Position numbers and translations under genes: made by a program
Notes under the pieces: generated by a model
Seen by the model: the letters and a program-made list of their open reading frames with translations, nothing else
The model's database searches: none
Told to the model about the DNA's origin: nothing
Shown: piece after piece, positions 41,854 through 50,991 of the stretch
Position numbering within the stretch: the first letter of the stretch is position 1
How the letters are laid out: each line of letters begins with the position of its first letter
NCBI RefSeq assembly: GCF_000974785.1
Contig: NZ_BBWV01000002.1
Span: forward strand, 558,001 to 622,000
Origin: Flavihumibacter petaseus NBRC 106054
GTDB taxonomy: Bacteria > Bacteroidota > Bacteroidia > Chitinophagales > Chitinophagaceae
DNA length: 64,000 nt
Direction: 5' to 3'

Positions 41854-43530
41854 TTACCGGATGGTGGCGCGGTCTTTGTCCCGTCCCTTTAAACCCACGC
41901 CTGTATTGCCTTTCACGGAATAGAAAACAGATTTCCACACCAGGTTGAAAAAAGATTTGGTAGTGACACGCCGGTAGCTTGCAATTGTCTGATCAGGAAA
42001 TTTGTCTCCGGGCTTATTGTTCTCATGCAATATAAAGGTGTTGGCGATCATGCTGAGCAGACCCTTTTTCTTGAACCCTTCGTCTTCACTGCCTTTCATA
42101 GCCGCAATTTTTAGTCCTTCATAGTTCAGCGTGGTGACGGCGGTGGCGGAGTTATCGTTTCCTTCCACCCGGAAAAATAAGCGGGTGACCTTTCCGGATT
42201 GAAGCGCTGTGCTGCCCAGTGGAAGACAGGCTTCATTCAGTTGCCGTACATCGAATGACTGGAAGCGGGCGGTGACTGCAAAATGGCCGTTCACCGGGGG
42301 AAAATCAAAAGTCACGTGCATACCGGATTTTCCCATAAACAGTGCGTCGAAATCTGCGGTGAAGGGCCTGATGCCGGTGCCTTTACCCGATAGAGGACCG
42401 ACTTTTCCATTCACTTTAGTAAAATAGACCTTGCCCACACCGTCTCCTTTTTCATTCTTTTCAAGATAGGTGACTGCGCCATTTTCAACCACAAGCAAGG
42501 GTATGTTCAGCCGGAATGGAAATTTCCGCAACAACTGGTGAGGGTATTGCCCGACCTTACTTTTAGTTGCCGGCGGATTTGATTTGTCGTTAAATACCTG
42601 GAGGACCGGGGAACTCATCAATACATTGGCAGCGCTGATGGTACTGTCTTCCAGCAACGCTGAAAACCGGAGACTGGTAGCCGTTATTTCCTTTATGGCA
42701 ATTGCGTAAATGTCTTGTTGTACACCTGCCTGTGCTGCAGCTGTTTCGAGCGGGCGGGTGGGGACTGCCTGTAGTTTTAAACCTCTGATGTGGGTAAGTT
42801 GTTTGCTGCCGGCAATCACCAGAAGTTTTTCGGCGCTTAACAGATATCGGTTATCCGAAACCGGTAGCCGGAGGCTGTCGATGGCAACATTGATGCTGCG
42901 GGCAAAAAAGAAACGGCTCGTATCTGCCAGTCCGGCTGAGTCAATCGCGAGATCGTACAGGTCTATGTGGATTTTTTTCACCAGGTGTTTCTGGTGTTTC
43001 CGGTTGAAATACGTGACGTCGATATCGTTAAGCTGGATAGTATCCACCAGTATGCTGTTCAGCGATTTTTTTACAGAACGCAGGATCTTTTTGCTGCTTT
43101 CCCGGATATCTGGTGCCTTTGTGGTATCGGACTTTTCTTTCAGTTGACCGAGGCTGGTGATCTCGAGTTCGCCGCCGGAAACTGTAATGTTGTTCAGTTT
43201 AACCTGTTGTGCTGCGAGTATGGCTGCGATATCGACATGTTTCAGCAGAATGTTGTCCAGTTTTAACCGGTAGCGCAAGCCATCCTGCAGGAGCAATGTA
43301 TCCGGCAGCAGTTCGATGTTCCGTAATGACGCAGACTGGTTGTCGGGATCGATATGGATATCGCCGATACTCAGTTGGTACCTGCCATTACTTTTTTCAT
43401 TCACGAGTTGGTATATTCTTTCCCGCAGGTTGCGGCTCAGGTCAGGGCTTTTCAGGTAACGGCGCAGGTAGAGATAACCTCCGGCCACCAGTATTAATAA
43501 TACAATAATGCCAATCAGGATTTTTTTCAT
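41854..43530 (-). CDS. AsmA-like membrane-anchored protein
   Basis: A 558-residue periplasmic protein anchored by one N-terminal helix (MKKILIGIIVLLILVAGGYL). The body is beta-rich with repeats like GRYQLSIGDIHIDPDNQSAS and LKLDNILLKHVDIAAILAAQ, LNNITVSGGELEITSL, resembling the chorein/AsmA repeat proteins that move lipids between membranes, and DFDALFMGKSGMHVTFDFPP in the C-terminal part. The assignment is structural only. It starts 9 bp after the lipoprotein gene. Confidence 0.78.
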   Translation of the reverse strand: MKKILIGIIVLLILVAGGYLYLRRYLKSPDLSRNLRERIYQLVNEKSNGRYQLSIGDIHIDPDNQSASLRNIELLPDTLLLQDGLRYRLKLDNILLKHVDIAAILAAQQVKLNNITVSGGELEITSLGQLKEKSDTTKAPDIRESSKKILRSVKKSLNSILVDTIQLNDIDVTYFNRKHQKHLVKKIHIDLYDLAIDSAGLADTSRFFFARSINVAIDSLRLPVSDNRYLLSAEKLLVIAGSKQLTHIRGLKLQAVPTRPLETAAAQAGVQQDIYAIAIKEITATSLRFSALLEDSTISAANVLMSSPVLQVFNDKSNPPATKSKVGQYPHQLLRKFPFRLNIPLLVVENGAVTYLEKNEKGDGVGKVYFTKVNGKVGPLSGKGTGIRPFTADFDALFMGKSGMHVTFDFPPVNGHFAVTARFQSFDVRQLNEACLPLGSTALQSGKVTRLFFRVEGNDNSATAVTTLNYEGLKIAAMKGSEDEGFKKKGLLSMIANTFILHENNKPGDKFPDQTIASYRRVTTKSFFNLVWKSVFYSVKGNTGVGLKGRDKDRATIR

Positions 43531-43539
43531 GCATGGCAA

Positions 43540-43752
43540 TTAATGTTGTTCCAGTGGCTTTGGCGGATTATCGGAATTGGGCTGACTGTATTTAGCATTC
43601 CTGGCACTGTCTTCAGGGGTCATGTAGCCGGTATCGGTTTTAGAGGTGCTGTCGTTGTTGATCGTGCCGCTTCCGTCAGGCGCTTTATCCGGGCCGCCGC
43701 ATGCCAATGCGAGCGATGTTCCGGCCATCGCCAGTAAATAATTGATTTTCAT
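43540..43752 (-). CDS. Small lipoprotein
   Basis: A 70-residue lipoprotein: MKINYLLAMAGTSLALACGG has lipobox LALAC with acceptor Cys18. The mature part is short, polar and probably disordered (DSTSKTDTGYMTPEDSARNA). The start is at 43752; a longer frame upstream would run through the neighbouring 40-residue gene. No function is known. Confidence 0.75.
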   Translation of the reverse strand: MKINYLLAMAGTSLALACGGPDKAPDGSGTINNDSTSKTDTGYMTPEDSARNAKYSQPNSDNPPKPLEQH

Positions 43753-43762
43753 ATTTATTTTT

Positions 43763-43885
43763 TTAGCAACCGCTGTACCCCAGCAACCAATAAATAAGGA
43801 AGAAGACCACGATGGTTCCAAGACATCCACCTCCCCATTTGTAGGCGCCGTATCCAGCGATCAGTGTTCTCAGCCAGTCTTTCAT
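43763..43885 (-). CDS. 40-residue membrane microprotein
   Basis: Reading from the ATG at 43885 to TAA gives 40 residues: MKDWLRTLIAGYGAYKWGGG at the start and a single hydrophobic helix (TIVVFFLIYWLLGYSGC) at the end. The Lys/Trp-rich N-terminus, GGGC turn and one membrane helix match a recurrent small Bacteroidota protein type. Its stop is 10 bp before the lipoprotein start, so it heads the minus-strand operon. No function is known. Confidence 0.7.
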   Translation of the reverse strand: MKDWLRTLIAGYGAYKWGGGCLGTIVVFFLIYWLLGYSGC

Positions 43886-44031
43886 GCAATAAGTTTTCAA
43901 TGCTTTAAAAAATAATATGCCAGCCAATCCAGGGGCTGTTGCGGTAAAAGTTCCTCATTTTTTATCATAAAATATGCGCTCATTAACATCCTGCACGGAT
44001 CTGCGGGTAAACCGGTATATTTAATATTGCG

Positions 44032-46347
44032 ATGAATAAGCCCCTGATTGTACTTGCCAGTATTGCAGCAGGCGTTGCCGTACTTGCCGCCTGTATGCAG
44101 AAACAACCCGATGCTGACCGGTTACCCGACCAGGTCAGCTATAATTTTCATATCCGCCCAATTCTTTCGGATAAATGTTTCAAATGTCACGGTCCCGATG
44201 TGAATCACCAGGAAGCCGGTTTGCGGCTGGATATTCCGGAACGGGCGCTTGCGGCGTTACGGGAAACCAAAGGCGCATTTGCAATCGTTCCAGGATTTCC
44301 TGATTCTTCGGAACTGATCCGGAGGATTGTTTCCGATGATCCTGGTTACCAGATGCCAACACCGGATTCGCATCTCGGACAATTATCAGAAAAAGAAGTA
44401 GCCCTGTTCCGGAAGTGGATCAAACAGGGAGCAAAATATGAGCGTCATTGGGCGTTTACAGCGCCGAAAAAGCCGGCACTGCCCGAGGTTTCCGATAAAA
44501 AGTGGGCAAAGAACGAGATCGATTATTTCATTTTGGCAGGCCTGGACCAGGCCGGACTCGAACATAATGATGCTGCAGATCCCGAACACCTGCTGAAAAG
44601 GGCTGCACTGGACGTTACCGGTTTGCCGCCAACGCCGGCGGTTTTAGACAGTTTCCTGCAACAGCCGGATGATGCGGCTTATGCGGCAAGGGTGGATCAG
44701 TTGCTGAACAGCACAGCTTTCGGTGAAAAAATGGCTGTACACTGGCTAGACGTCGCCAGGTATTCAGACAGCTATGGCTACCAGGATGACAATATCCGTA
44801 CACAGTGGGCATGGCGCGATTGGGTGATTCACGCTTTCAACGAAAATCTGCCCTATGATCAGTTTGTCACCTGGCAGCTGGCAGGAGATCTGTTACCGGG
44901 AGCCTCCAGGGAACAGATACTTGCTACCGGTTTTTTGCGGAACCACAAATACACAGAAGAAGGTGGCGTAATACCCGAGGAGTACCGGATTGAATACAAT
45001 CTCGATAAGACGAAGACCTATAGTAAAGGCGTATTGGGCCTGACGGTTGAATGCGCGCAATGTCATGATCACAAGTATGATCCGTTCTCGCAAAAGGATT
45101 ACTACAGGTTGTTTGCGTTTTTTAACAACGCGAAAGAGCTCGGATTTGAAGGTGATATCACAAGTTCGAAGCCGGCGAAAATGCCGGTATTGAAGCTTAC
45201 GGCAGATGAGGTTCATAATACACTGCAGTTTATTAATTATAAAGACACCGGGTCACTGATGGTTTCTGTGATGGGAGAGAACGATACGCTGCGCAAGACC
45301 TTCGTATTGAACCGTGGTGTGTATGATCAGCCAACCGTACAGGTGTTGCCGGCTGCGTTGCCTGCTGTGATGTCTTATGATACGGTAAATATTCCCCGCA
45401 ACCGGCTGGGCCTTGCCCAGTGGACTGTCAGCAGGCAGAATCCGCTTACTGCCAGAGTCTGGGTCAACCAGGTTTGGCAGGAGATCTTTGGACGGGGCAT
45501 TGTGAAAACATCAGGAGATTTCGGCATGCAGGGTGACCTTCCATCGCATCCGGAGTTGCTTGACTGGCTTGCAGTGGATTTTATGGAACATGGATGGGAT
45601 ACTAAGCGGTTGATCAGGCAGATATTGTTGAGTAATACCTACCGGCAGTCTGCCAGGGTGTCGAAGAAAGCATTGCAGGAGGATCCGGAAAACATTTATT
45701 ATTCCCATGCGCCACGCGTAAGACTTCAGGCAGAGTCGGTACGGGACCTCATATTAAGTACAAGTGGTTTACTGGTGAGTGAAATTGGCGGTCCCAGCGT
45801 GAAACCGTATCAGCCCAAAGGCCTTTGGGAAGCTGCTACTTCCGGCCGCGGAGAACTGGCTACCTACCAGCAGGATAAAGGTGATAAACTTTACCGGAGA
45901 GGAATTTATACATTTATCAAGCTTACTGTTCCACCTCCTTCGATGATCCTTTTTGATGCGAGCAATCGTGATCAGTGTGAAGTAAAGCGCCTTCAGACCA
46001 ATACTCCCTTGCAGGCGCTGGCCATGCTGAATGACCCCCTGGTGCTGGAGGCTTCGCGCGTATTCGCGCAGAAATTACTGGCTGGAAATAAAGATGCAAC
46101 AGCCAATATCAGCCTGGCGTTCAGAACCATCCTCTGCCGGGCGCCGTCATCTAAAGAAAAAGAAATCCTGGGCAAATATTTCGAACAGCAACTGGATGCC
46201 TTCCGGAAGGGAAAACTGGACGCTGCCAAAACGGTAGCGGTAGGGGAGTATCCTCCTGATCCCACTGCAGATAAAGCGCAGCAGGCGGCGCTGATGAAGA
46301 CCATCAACCTCATTTATAACATGGAAGAAGCCATCGTAAAATCGTGA
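44032..46347 (+). CDS. c-type cytochrome lipoprotein with DUF1549 and DUF1553 domains
   Basis: A 771-residue envelope lipoprotein, first gene of a ten-gene run. Lipobox LAAC places the acceptor at Cys21. An N-terminal planctomycete-type cytochrome c domain follows, with heme motif CFKCH (residues 49-53) and GPDVNHQEAGLRLDIPERAL. The DUF1549 domain includes LKRAALDVTGLPPTPAVLDS, VHWLDVARYSDSYGYQDDNI and a second CXXCH motif, CAQCH at 341-345, in AQCHDHKYDPFSQKDYYRLF. The C-terminal DUF1553 domain has NRLGLAQWTVSRQNPLTARV, VNQVWQEIFGRGIVKTSGDF and LQTNTPLQALAMLNDPLVLE. Such proteins abound in Planctomycetes and Verrucomicrobia; their chemistry is not settled, though two hemes imply electron transfer. 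Confidence 0.93.
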   Translation: MNKPLIVLASIAAGVAVLAACMQKQPDADRLPDQVSYNFHIRPILSDKCFKCHGPDVNHQEAGLRLDIPERALAALRETKGAFAIVPGFPDSSELIRRIVSDDPGYQMPTPDSHLGQLSEKEVALFRKWIKQGAKYERHWAFTAPKKPALPEVSDKKWAKNEIDYFILAGLDQAGLEHNDAADPEHLLKRAALDVTGLPPTPAVLDSFLQQPDDAAYAARVDQLLNSTAFGEKMAVHWLDVARYSDSYGYQDDNIRTQWAWRDWVIHAFNENLPYDQFVTWQLAGDLLPGASREQILATGFLRNHKYTEEGGVIPEEYRIEYNLDKTKTYSKGVLGLTVECAQCHDHKYDPFSQKDYYRLFAFFNNAKELGFEGDITSSKPAKMPVLKLTADEVHNTLQFINYKDTGSLMVSVMGENDTLRKTFVLNRGVYDQPTVQVLPAALPAVMSYDTVNIPRNRLGLAQWTVSRQNPLTARVWVNQVWQEIFGRGIVKTSGDFGMQGDLPSHPELLDWLAVDFMEHGWDTKRLIRQILLSNTYRQSARVSKKALQEDPENIYYSHAPRVRLQAESVRDLILSTSGLLVSEIGGPSVKPYQPKGLWEAATSGRGELATYQQDKGDKLYRRGIYTFIKLTVPPPSMILFDASNRDQCEVKRLQTNTPLQALAMLNDPLVLEASRVFAQKLLAGNKDATANISLAFRTILCRAPSSKEKEILGKYFEQQLDAFRKGKLDAAKTVAVGEYPPDPTADKAQQAALMKTINLIYNMEEAIVKS

Positions 46348-46349
46348 AC

Positions 46350-47801
46350 ATGGAAAAAGAACAGTTGGAATTCCACATGAATATTAATCGCCGGCGCTTC
46401 CTGACCACCCTGGGTGTGGGGCTTGGTGGCGTTGCGCTGGGTTCATTGCTGGTACCTGATCTGTTTTCGGGTAAGGATCAACAGGAGGCGTTGCTGCAGA
46501 AATTACCGCAGTTTGCTCCCAAAGCCAAACGCATTATCTACCTGTTCCAGAATGGTGCGCCATCTCAACTGGATTTATTTGACTACAAGCCATTGCTCAG
46601 CGAGCGTTTCGGACAGGATCTGCCTGCATCCATCAGGATGGGTCAAAGGCTTACCGGGATGACTTCAGATCAGAAGAAATTTCCGCTTGCCGGATCCTAT
46701 TTTAATTTTTCGCAACACGGCCAGACTGGTGCGTGGTTTAGTGAGTTGCTGCCACATACTGCCGGCATTGCAGATGAACTTTGCGTGATCAGGAGTATGT
46801 ATACCGAAGCCATTAACCATGATCCTGCGCTTACTTTTTTCCAGACCGGTGCACAGGTGGGGAATCGCCCCAGTATGGGCGCCTGGCTGAGTTACGGCCT
46901 GGGCAGTGAGAATCAGAACCTCCCCGGTTTTTGTGTATTGCTTTCCAAAGGAAAAGGGAATGGTCAGGGTGTTTATTCCAAGCTATGGACAAATGGTTTT
47001 CTTGATTCTGTGCACCAGGGAGTACAGTTCAGCAGTGGAGAAAATCCCGTACTCTATCTCAATAACCACGAGGGGATACCGGGAACGGACAGGCGTGAGA
47101 TGCTGGACAAACTCGCTGAACTGAATAATGAGAACTATGCAAACTTTGCGGATCCCGAGATCAAGGCGAAAGTTCAGCAATATGAAATGGCTTTCCGGAT
47201 GCAGACTGCCGTTCCGGAAATTACAGATCTCAGCAAAGAACCAGAGTCGATCGTAAAGATGTATGGTGCGGATTGCCTCACGCCGGGCACCTACGCAGCG
47301 AACTGTCTGCTGGCCAGGAAACTGTCAGAAAGCGGCGTGCGTTTTGTGCAGTTGTATCACCAGGGTTGGGATGGCCACGGAAATCTTCCCAATGAGATCC
47401 GTGGGCAATGCCAGGATACCGACCAGGCTTCAGCGGCATTGGTTAAGGATCTGAAGCAGCGGGGGCTGCTGGATGAGACGCTCGTCATCTGGGGCGGCGA
47501 ATTTGGTCGGACCAACTATTGCCAGGGCCTTCTTAAAAAAGACAATTACGGAAGGGATCACCATCCCCGCTGTTTCACGATCTGGATGGCAGGCGGTGGG
47601 GTGAAACCCGGCGTCTACGGTGAAACAGATGAATTTGGATATAACATCGTGAAGAACCCCGTGCATGTACATGACTTTCATGCAACAGTGCTTCACCTGA
47701 TGGGATTGAATCACGAAGAGCTTACTTTCAAACACCTTGGCCGCCGTTACCGGCTGACAGATGTCGCCGGGAATGTTGTAAAGGATATCATTAAAACATA
47801 G
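46350..47801 (+). CDS. DUF1501 protein with Tat signal (sulfatase-superfamily fold)
   Basis: A 483-residue exported protein. The ATG at 46350 is 2 bp after the DUF1553 stop; a GTG at 46344 overlaps it. The N-terminus carries a Tat signal, NINRRRFLTTLGVGLGGVAL. DUF1501 hallmarks are RIIYLFQNGAPSQLDLFDYK, SGVRFVQLYHQGWDGHGNLP, LVIWGGEFGRTNYCQGL and GRDHHPRCFTIWMAGGGVKP, which look like alkaline-phosphatase/sulfatase metal-site segments. It is the standard partner of DUF1553 proteins. The reaction is unknown; metal-dependent phospho- or sulfo-ester chemistry is an inference from the fold. Confidence 0.93.
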   Translation: MEKEQLEFHMNINRRRFLTTLGVGLGGVALGSLLVPDLFSGKDQQEALLQKLPQFAPKAKRIIYLFQNGAPSQLDLFDYKPLLSERFGQDLPASIRMGQRLTGMTSDQKKFPLAGSYFNFSQHGQTGAWFSELLPHTAGIADELCVIRSMYTEAINHDPALTFFQTGAQVGNRPSMGAWLSYGLGSENQNLPGFCVLLSKGKGNGQGVYSKLWTNGFLDSVHQGVQFSSGENPVLYLNNHEGIPGTDRREMLDKLAELNNENYANFADPEIKAKVQQYEMAFRMQTAVPEITDLSKEPESIVKMYGADCLTPGTYAANCLLARKLSESGVRFVQLYHQGWDGHGNLPNEIRGQCQDTDQASAALVKDLKQRGLLDETLVIWGGEFGRTNYCQGLLKKDNYGRDHHPRCFTIWMAGGGVKPGVYGETDEFGYNIVKNPVHVHDFHATVLHLMGLNHEELTFKHLGRRYRLTDVAGNVVKDIIKT

Positions 47802-47806
47802 CAACA

Positions 47807-48835
47807 ATGGATCGCAGAAAATTTGTAAAACAAAGTGCAATGGCAGCAGGTGCAATCATCGGCAGTGGATTTGTTACGGCGGGAGATGACGTTATACTCG
47901 GGCATAACAAGAAAAAATACAGGCTTGACAAAACGTGGAGCAAGGCCGATGTAACCAGGAATCCCGTTAACGACTGTCATGAAATGGTGCAGGACAGCAA
48001 GGGCAGAATCCTGTTGCTTACCAATGATACGCACAACAATGTGCTTATTTACGATAAAAAAGGCAAGCTGATTTCTTTCTGGGGCACCACCTATCCCGGT
48101 GCACACGGGCTCACACTGTTCAATGAGAACGGGCAGGACGTATTATTTATCTGCGACAACAACCGTCACCAGGTGATCAAGACGATTATCGACGGGCGGG
48201 AACTGATGGTGCTGGATTATCCTGCAGCGTCAGGATTATATGCAAAAGCAGAGGAGTATATTCCTACAGAAACAGCTATTGCTCCCAATGGTGATATTTA
48301 TGTAGCTGACGGATATGGTAAAGATTATGTGCATCATTATGATGCCAAAGGAAATTACCTGGGGTATTTCGGTGGCAAGGGGACAGAGAAGGGATCATTG
48401 CTGAATGCCCACGGCATTGTAGTAGATCTCCGGCAACCGAAAACACCCAGCCTGATCGTGACGTCACGCCAGGAGAATGCCTTCAAGCGGTATGACCTTC
48501 AGGGGAACTATCTTGAAACCATCGCAATGCCGGGGGCATGGGTTTGCCGCCCGGTCATACACGGTGAATACCTGTATGCCGCTGTGTTGCAGTCAAACAA
48601 CCGCCAGTGGAAAGGATCCGGATTTGTGACCATTCTTGACAAAAACAACAAAGTTGTTTCCAATCCGGGCGGTTTTGCACCGGCATATGAAAACGGCCAG
48701 CTGAAAACCATGGAACAGGAAACCCCTGCTTTTGTTTACCCGCACGATGTTTGTATCGATGATGAGGAGAATATGTATGTTGCTCAATGGAATTCTGGCA
48801 AGGTGTATCCTTATAAACTTTCGCTGATATCGTGA
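47807..48835 (+). CDS. Tat-exported NHL/6-bladed beta-propeller protein
   Basis: A 342-residue exported protein. MDRRKFVKQSAMAAGAIIGS is a Tat signal with twin Arg. The rest is a propeller with NHL-like blades: HEMVQDSKGRILLLTNDTHN, ETAIAPNGDIYVADGYGKDY, AHGIVVDLRQ and HDVCIDDEENMYVAQWNSGK. The same layout occurs in peptidyl-glycine lyase-like and SMP-30-like proteins, but catalytic residues cannot be assigned. It begins 5 bp after the DUF1501 gene and its stop overlaps the next start as TGATG. Confidence 0.85.
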   Translation: MDRRKFVKQSAMAAGAIIGSGFVTAGDDVILGHNKKKYRLDKTWSKADVTRNPVNDCHEMVQDSKGRILLLTNDTHNNVLIYDKKGKLISFWGTTYPGAHGLTLFNENGQDVLFICDNNRHQVIKTIIDGRELMVLDYPAASGLYAKAEEYIPTETAIAPNGDIYVADGYGKDYVHHYDAKGNYLGYFGGKGTEKGSLLNAHGIVVDLRQPKTPSLIVTSRQENAFKRYDLQGNYLETIAMPGAWVCRPVIHGEYLYAAVLQSNNRQWKGSGFVTILDKNNKVVSNPGGFAPAYENGQLKTMEQETPAFVYPHDVCIDDEENMYVAQWNSGKVYPYKLSLIS

Positions 48836-50982
48836 TGCGCAACCGGAAACAGTTTTTATACAATGGCGTATTCGCCCTGAACTGCCTGCTCGTTTTTTTA
48901 CTCCTGATGGAATCCAGGCTTCACCTGCCTGCCTGGTTGCAGGTGGCCGGAAGGTTGCATCCGCTCGTGTTGCATTTTCCCCTGGTGCTGGTGATCCTGA
49001 CCGTTACCTGGGAAGGGTTGCGGGCGCTTGGATTCCTGCCTTCCGACCTGGCGGAAAAAACCGGAGATACGTTGTTGCTGGCCACGGCAGGAACAGCAGC
49101 AGCTGCAGCCATCTGTGGTATGTTATTGTCACGCGAACCCGGATATGACGCCGGGCAATTGTTATGGCACAAATGGACGGGTATACTGGTTTCACTTGGT
49201 TGTTGTGCCTGGTATGCCGGACGCCGGGGAATCAGGAAGCGGCGCTGGATCCTGGGAGCAGGGTCTTTTGTGATGTTGCTGCTGCTGCTGGTGACCGGCC
49301 ATGAAGGTGCCGGCATCACCCATGGCGAGGATTTTCTGACTGCCCCGCTGGCATCGCGGGAGGAAAAGAAAATCATTGCACTGGAAGATGCAAAAGTTTT
49401 TGACGATGTAATTCTCCCCATACTGGATACCAAATGCAATAGTTGCCACAACAGCCGGAAGGCAAAAGGTGAACTGGTGATGACGGACAAGATCGGTTTT
49501 CTGAAAGGGGGCAAGAACGGAATCTTGTGGGATTCCACTGCAAAGGATTTCGGCCTGTTATTGCGGCGGATACATTTGCCGCTGGACGACAAAAAGCGGA
49601 TGCCGCCAAAAGGCAAACCTGAACTGACACCGGAAGAAGCGGCTATCCTGTTTTACTGGATCCGCAGCGGAGCCAACACGGCAGTAAAGCTTACGGATCT
49701 TCCCAAAGATGACAGCCTGCGTGTGCTTACGGAATCTAATTTTAAAACTTCGGGAACAGAGTATTATACATTTGAGCCAGCTTCATCCGGAACTGTTGAA
49801 AAACTGAACAATCACTATCGGTTGGTTGCTCCTATTTCAACCGGATCTCCGGCATTGACGGCCAATCTATTTGGCGCAAAAGCCTACTCAGGGAAATCGC
49901 TGGAAGAATTGCTGCCAGTCAAAAACCAGCTTGTATCTCTCGGTCTCGATAAAATGCCTGTTACCGACAAGGACCTGGAAGTGGTTGCTCAATTCAGCAA
50001 CCTGCGGGAACTTCGGTTGTCTTTCACTGATATTACCGATGCCGGTGTTTCCAGGCTGGCGAAACTGCCTTTTCTGCGGGAAGTTTCTGTAACCGGTACC
50101 AAAGTGTCTGCCACCGGTTTAAAAGCGATCGCAGGTATTCCTTCCGTAAGAACCGTTTATTGCTGGAGCATGGGTGCAAAGGACGCCGATATACGGCAGT
50201 TGGCTAAAGCATATCCCGGAATACAATGGGAAAGCGGCTTTTTCAGTGACACTGTAAAGATCAAACTGAATCCACCGGTGATTGAAAATGATAAAGTGAT
50301 CTTTGCAGACCTTGACAGCATCAGCATGAGGCATTTCTTCCCTGGTACAATACTGCGGTATACGCTTGATGGCTCGGTTCCCGATAGTATTACCTCACCT
50401 GTTTACCAGCATCCTGTGGTGATCAGAACAAGTACACCGGTACGTGTACGGGCTTTCCGGGAGGGTTGGGTAGGGAGTGAAACCATCACCAGATTTTTTT
50501 ACCTGAAGGGCAAGATGCCTGATTCCACCTGGTTCCGATTTGCGCCGGACAGCGGTTACCAGGGAAAAGGCACGGCAACATTGTTCGACGGTGAAAAGGG
50601 CGGTATGATTTACCGGGAGAAACAATACCTGGGATTCAGGAATCATCCACTGGAATTGTATATGCGCTTCAACAAGCCCGTTTCATTGAACCGGCTGGAA
50701 TTGAGTGCCCTTGTTGATGTACCCAGTTATATTTTCCCGGCAACAGGTATTGAGCTATCTGGTCGAAAGGGCAGCCAGCCTTACCAGTTGCTTTACCAGA
50801 CATCGCCCCGTCAACCCCAGCAGGACTCTGCTGCATACCAGACTATTTTCAGTTGCACCTTTCCGGAGCGGGAGGTTACTGAATTGCGCCTCCATGTGCA
50901 GAGTACCCAGAAACTTCCCAAATGGCACCGGGGCAAAAATGAAAAAGGGTGGGTGTTCGTGGATGAGATATTTTTACAGTAA
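48835..50982 (+). CDS. Membrane c-type cytochrome with LRRs and chitobiase-like/discoidin-like modules
   Basis: A 715-residue composite protein. Residues 1-160 hold four membrane helices of a DUF2231-like unit (RLHPLVLHFPLVLVILTVTW). A planctomycete-type cytochrome c follows with heme motif CNSCH (residues 201-205) in LDTKCNSCHNSRKAKGELVM and MPPKGKPELTPEEAAILFYW. Residues about 370-450 are leucine-rich repeats (LRELRLSFTDITDAGVSRLA, LREVSVTGTKVSATGLKAIA). Then come a chitobiase-C-like module (ILRYTLDGSVPDSITSPVYQ) and a C-terminal beta-sandwich resembling a sugar-binding discoidin fold. It links the membrane, a heme and glycan-binding modules. Start is ATG at 48835 within TGATG. Confidence 0.85.
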   Translation: MRNRKQFLYNGVFALNCLLVFLLLMESRLHLPAWLQVAGRLHPLVLHFPLVLVILTVTWEGLRALGFLPSDLAEKTGDTLLLATAGTAAAAAICGMLLSREPGYDAGQLLWHKWTGILVSLGCCAWYAGRRGIRKRRWILGAGSFVMLLLLLVTGHEGAGITHGEDFLTAPLASREEKKIIALEDAKVFDDVILPILDTKCNSCHNSRKAKGELVMTDKIGFLKGGKNGILWDSTAKDFGLLLRRIHLPLDDKKRMPPKGKPELTPEEAAILFYWIRSGANTAVKLTDLPKDDSLRVLTESNFKTSGTEYYTFEPASSGTVEKLNNHYRLVAPISTGSPALTANLFGAKAYSGKSLEELLPVKNQLVSLGLDKMPVTDKDLEVVAQFSNLRELRLSFTDITDAGVSRLAKLPFLREVSVTGTKVSATGLKAIAGIPSVRTVYCWSMGAKDADIRQLAKAYPGIQWESGFFSDTVKIKLNPPVIENDKVIFADLDSISMRHFFPGTILRYTLDGSVPDSITSPVYQHPVVIRTSTPVRVRAFREGWVGSETITRFFYLKGKMPDSTWFRFAPDSGYQGKGTATLFDGEKGGMIYREKQYLGFRNHPLELYMRFNKPVSLNRLELSALVDVPSYIFPATGIELSGRKGSQPYQLLYQTSPRQPQQDSAAYQTIFSCTFPEREVTELRLHVQSTQKLPKWHRGKNEKGWVFVDEIFLQ

Positions 50983-50991
50983 CCAGACAGT

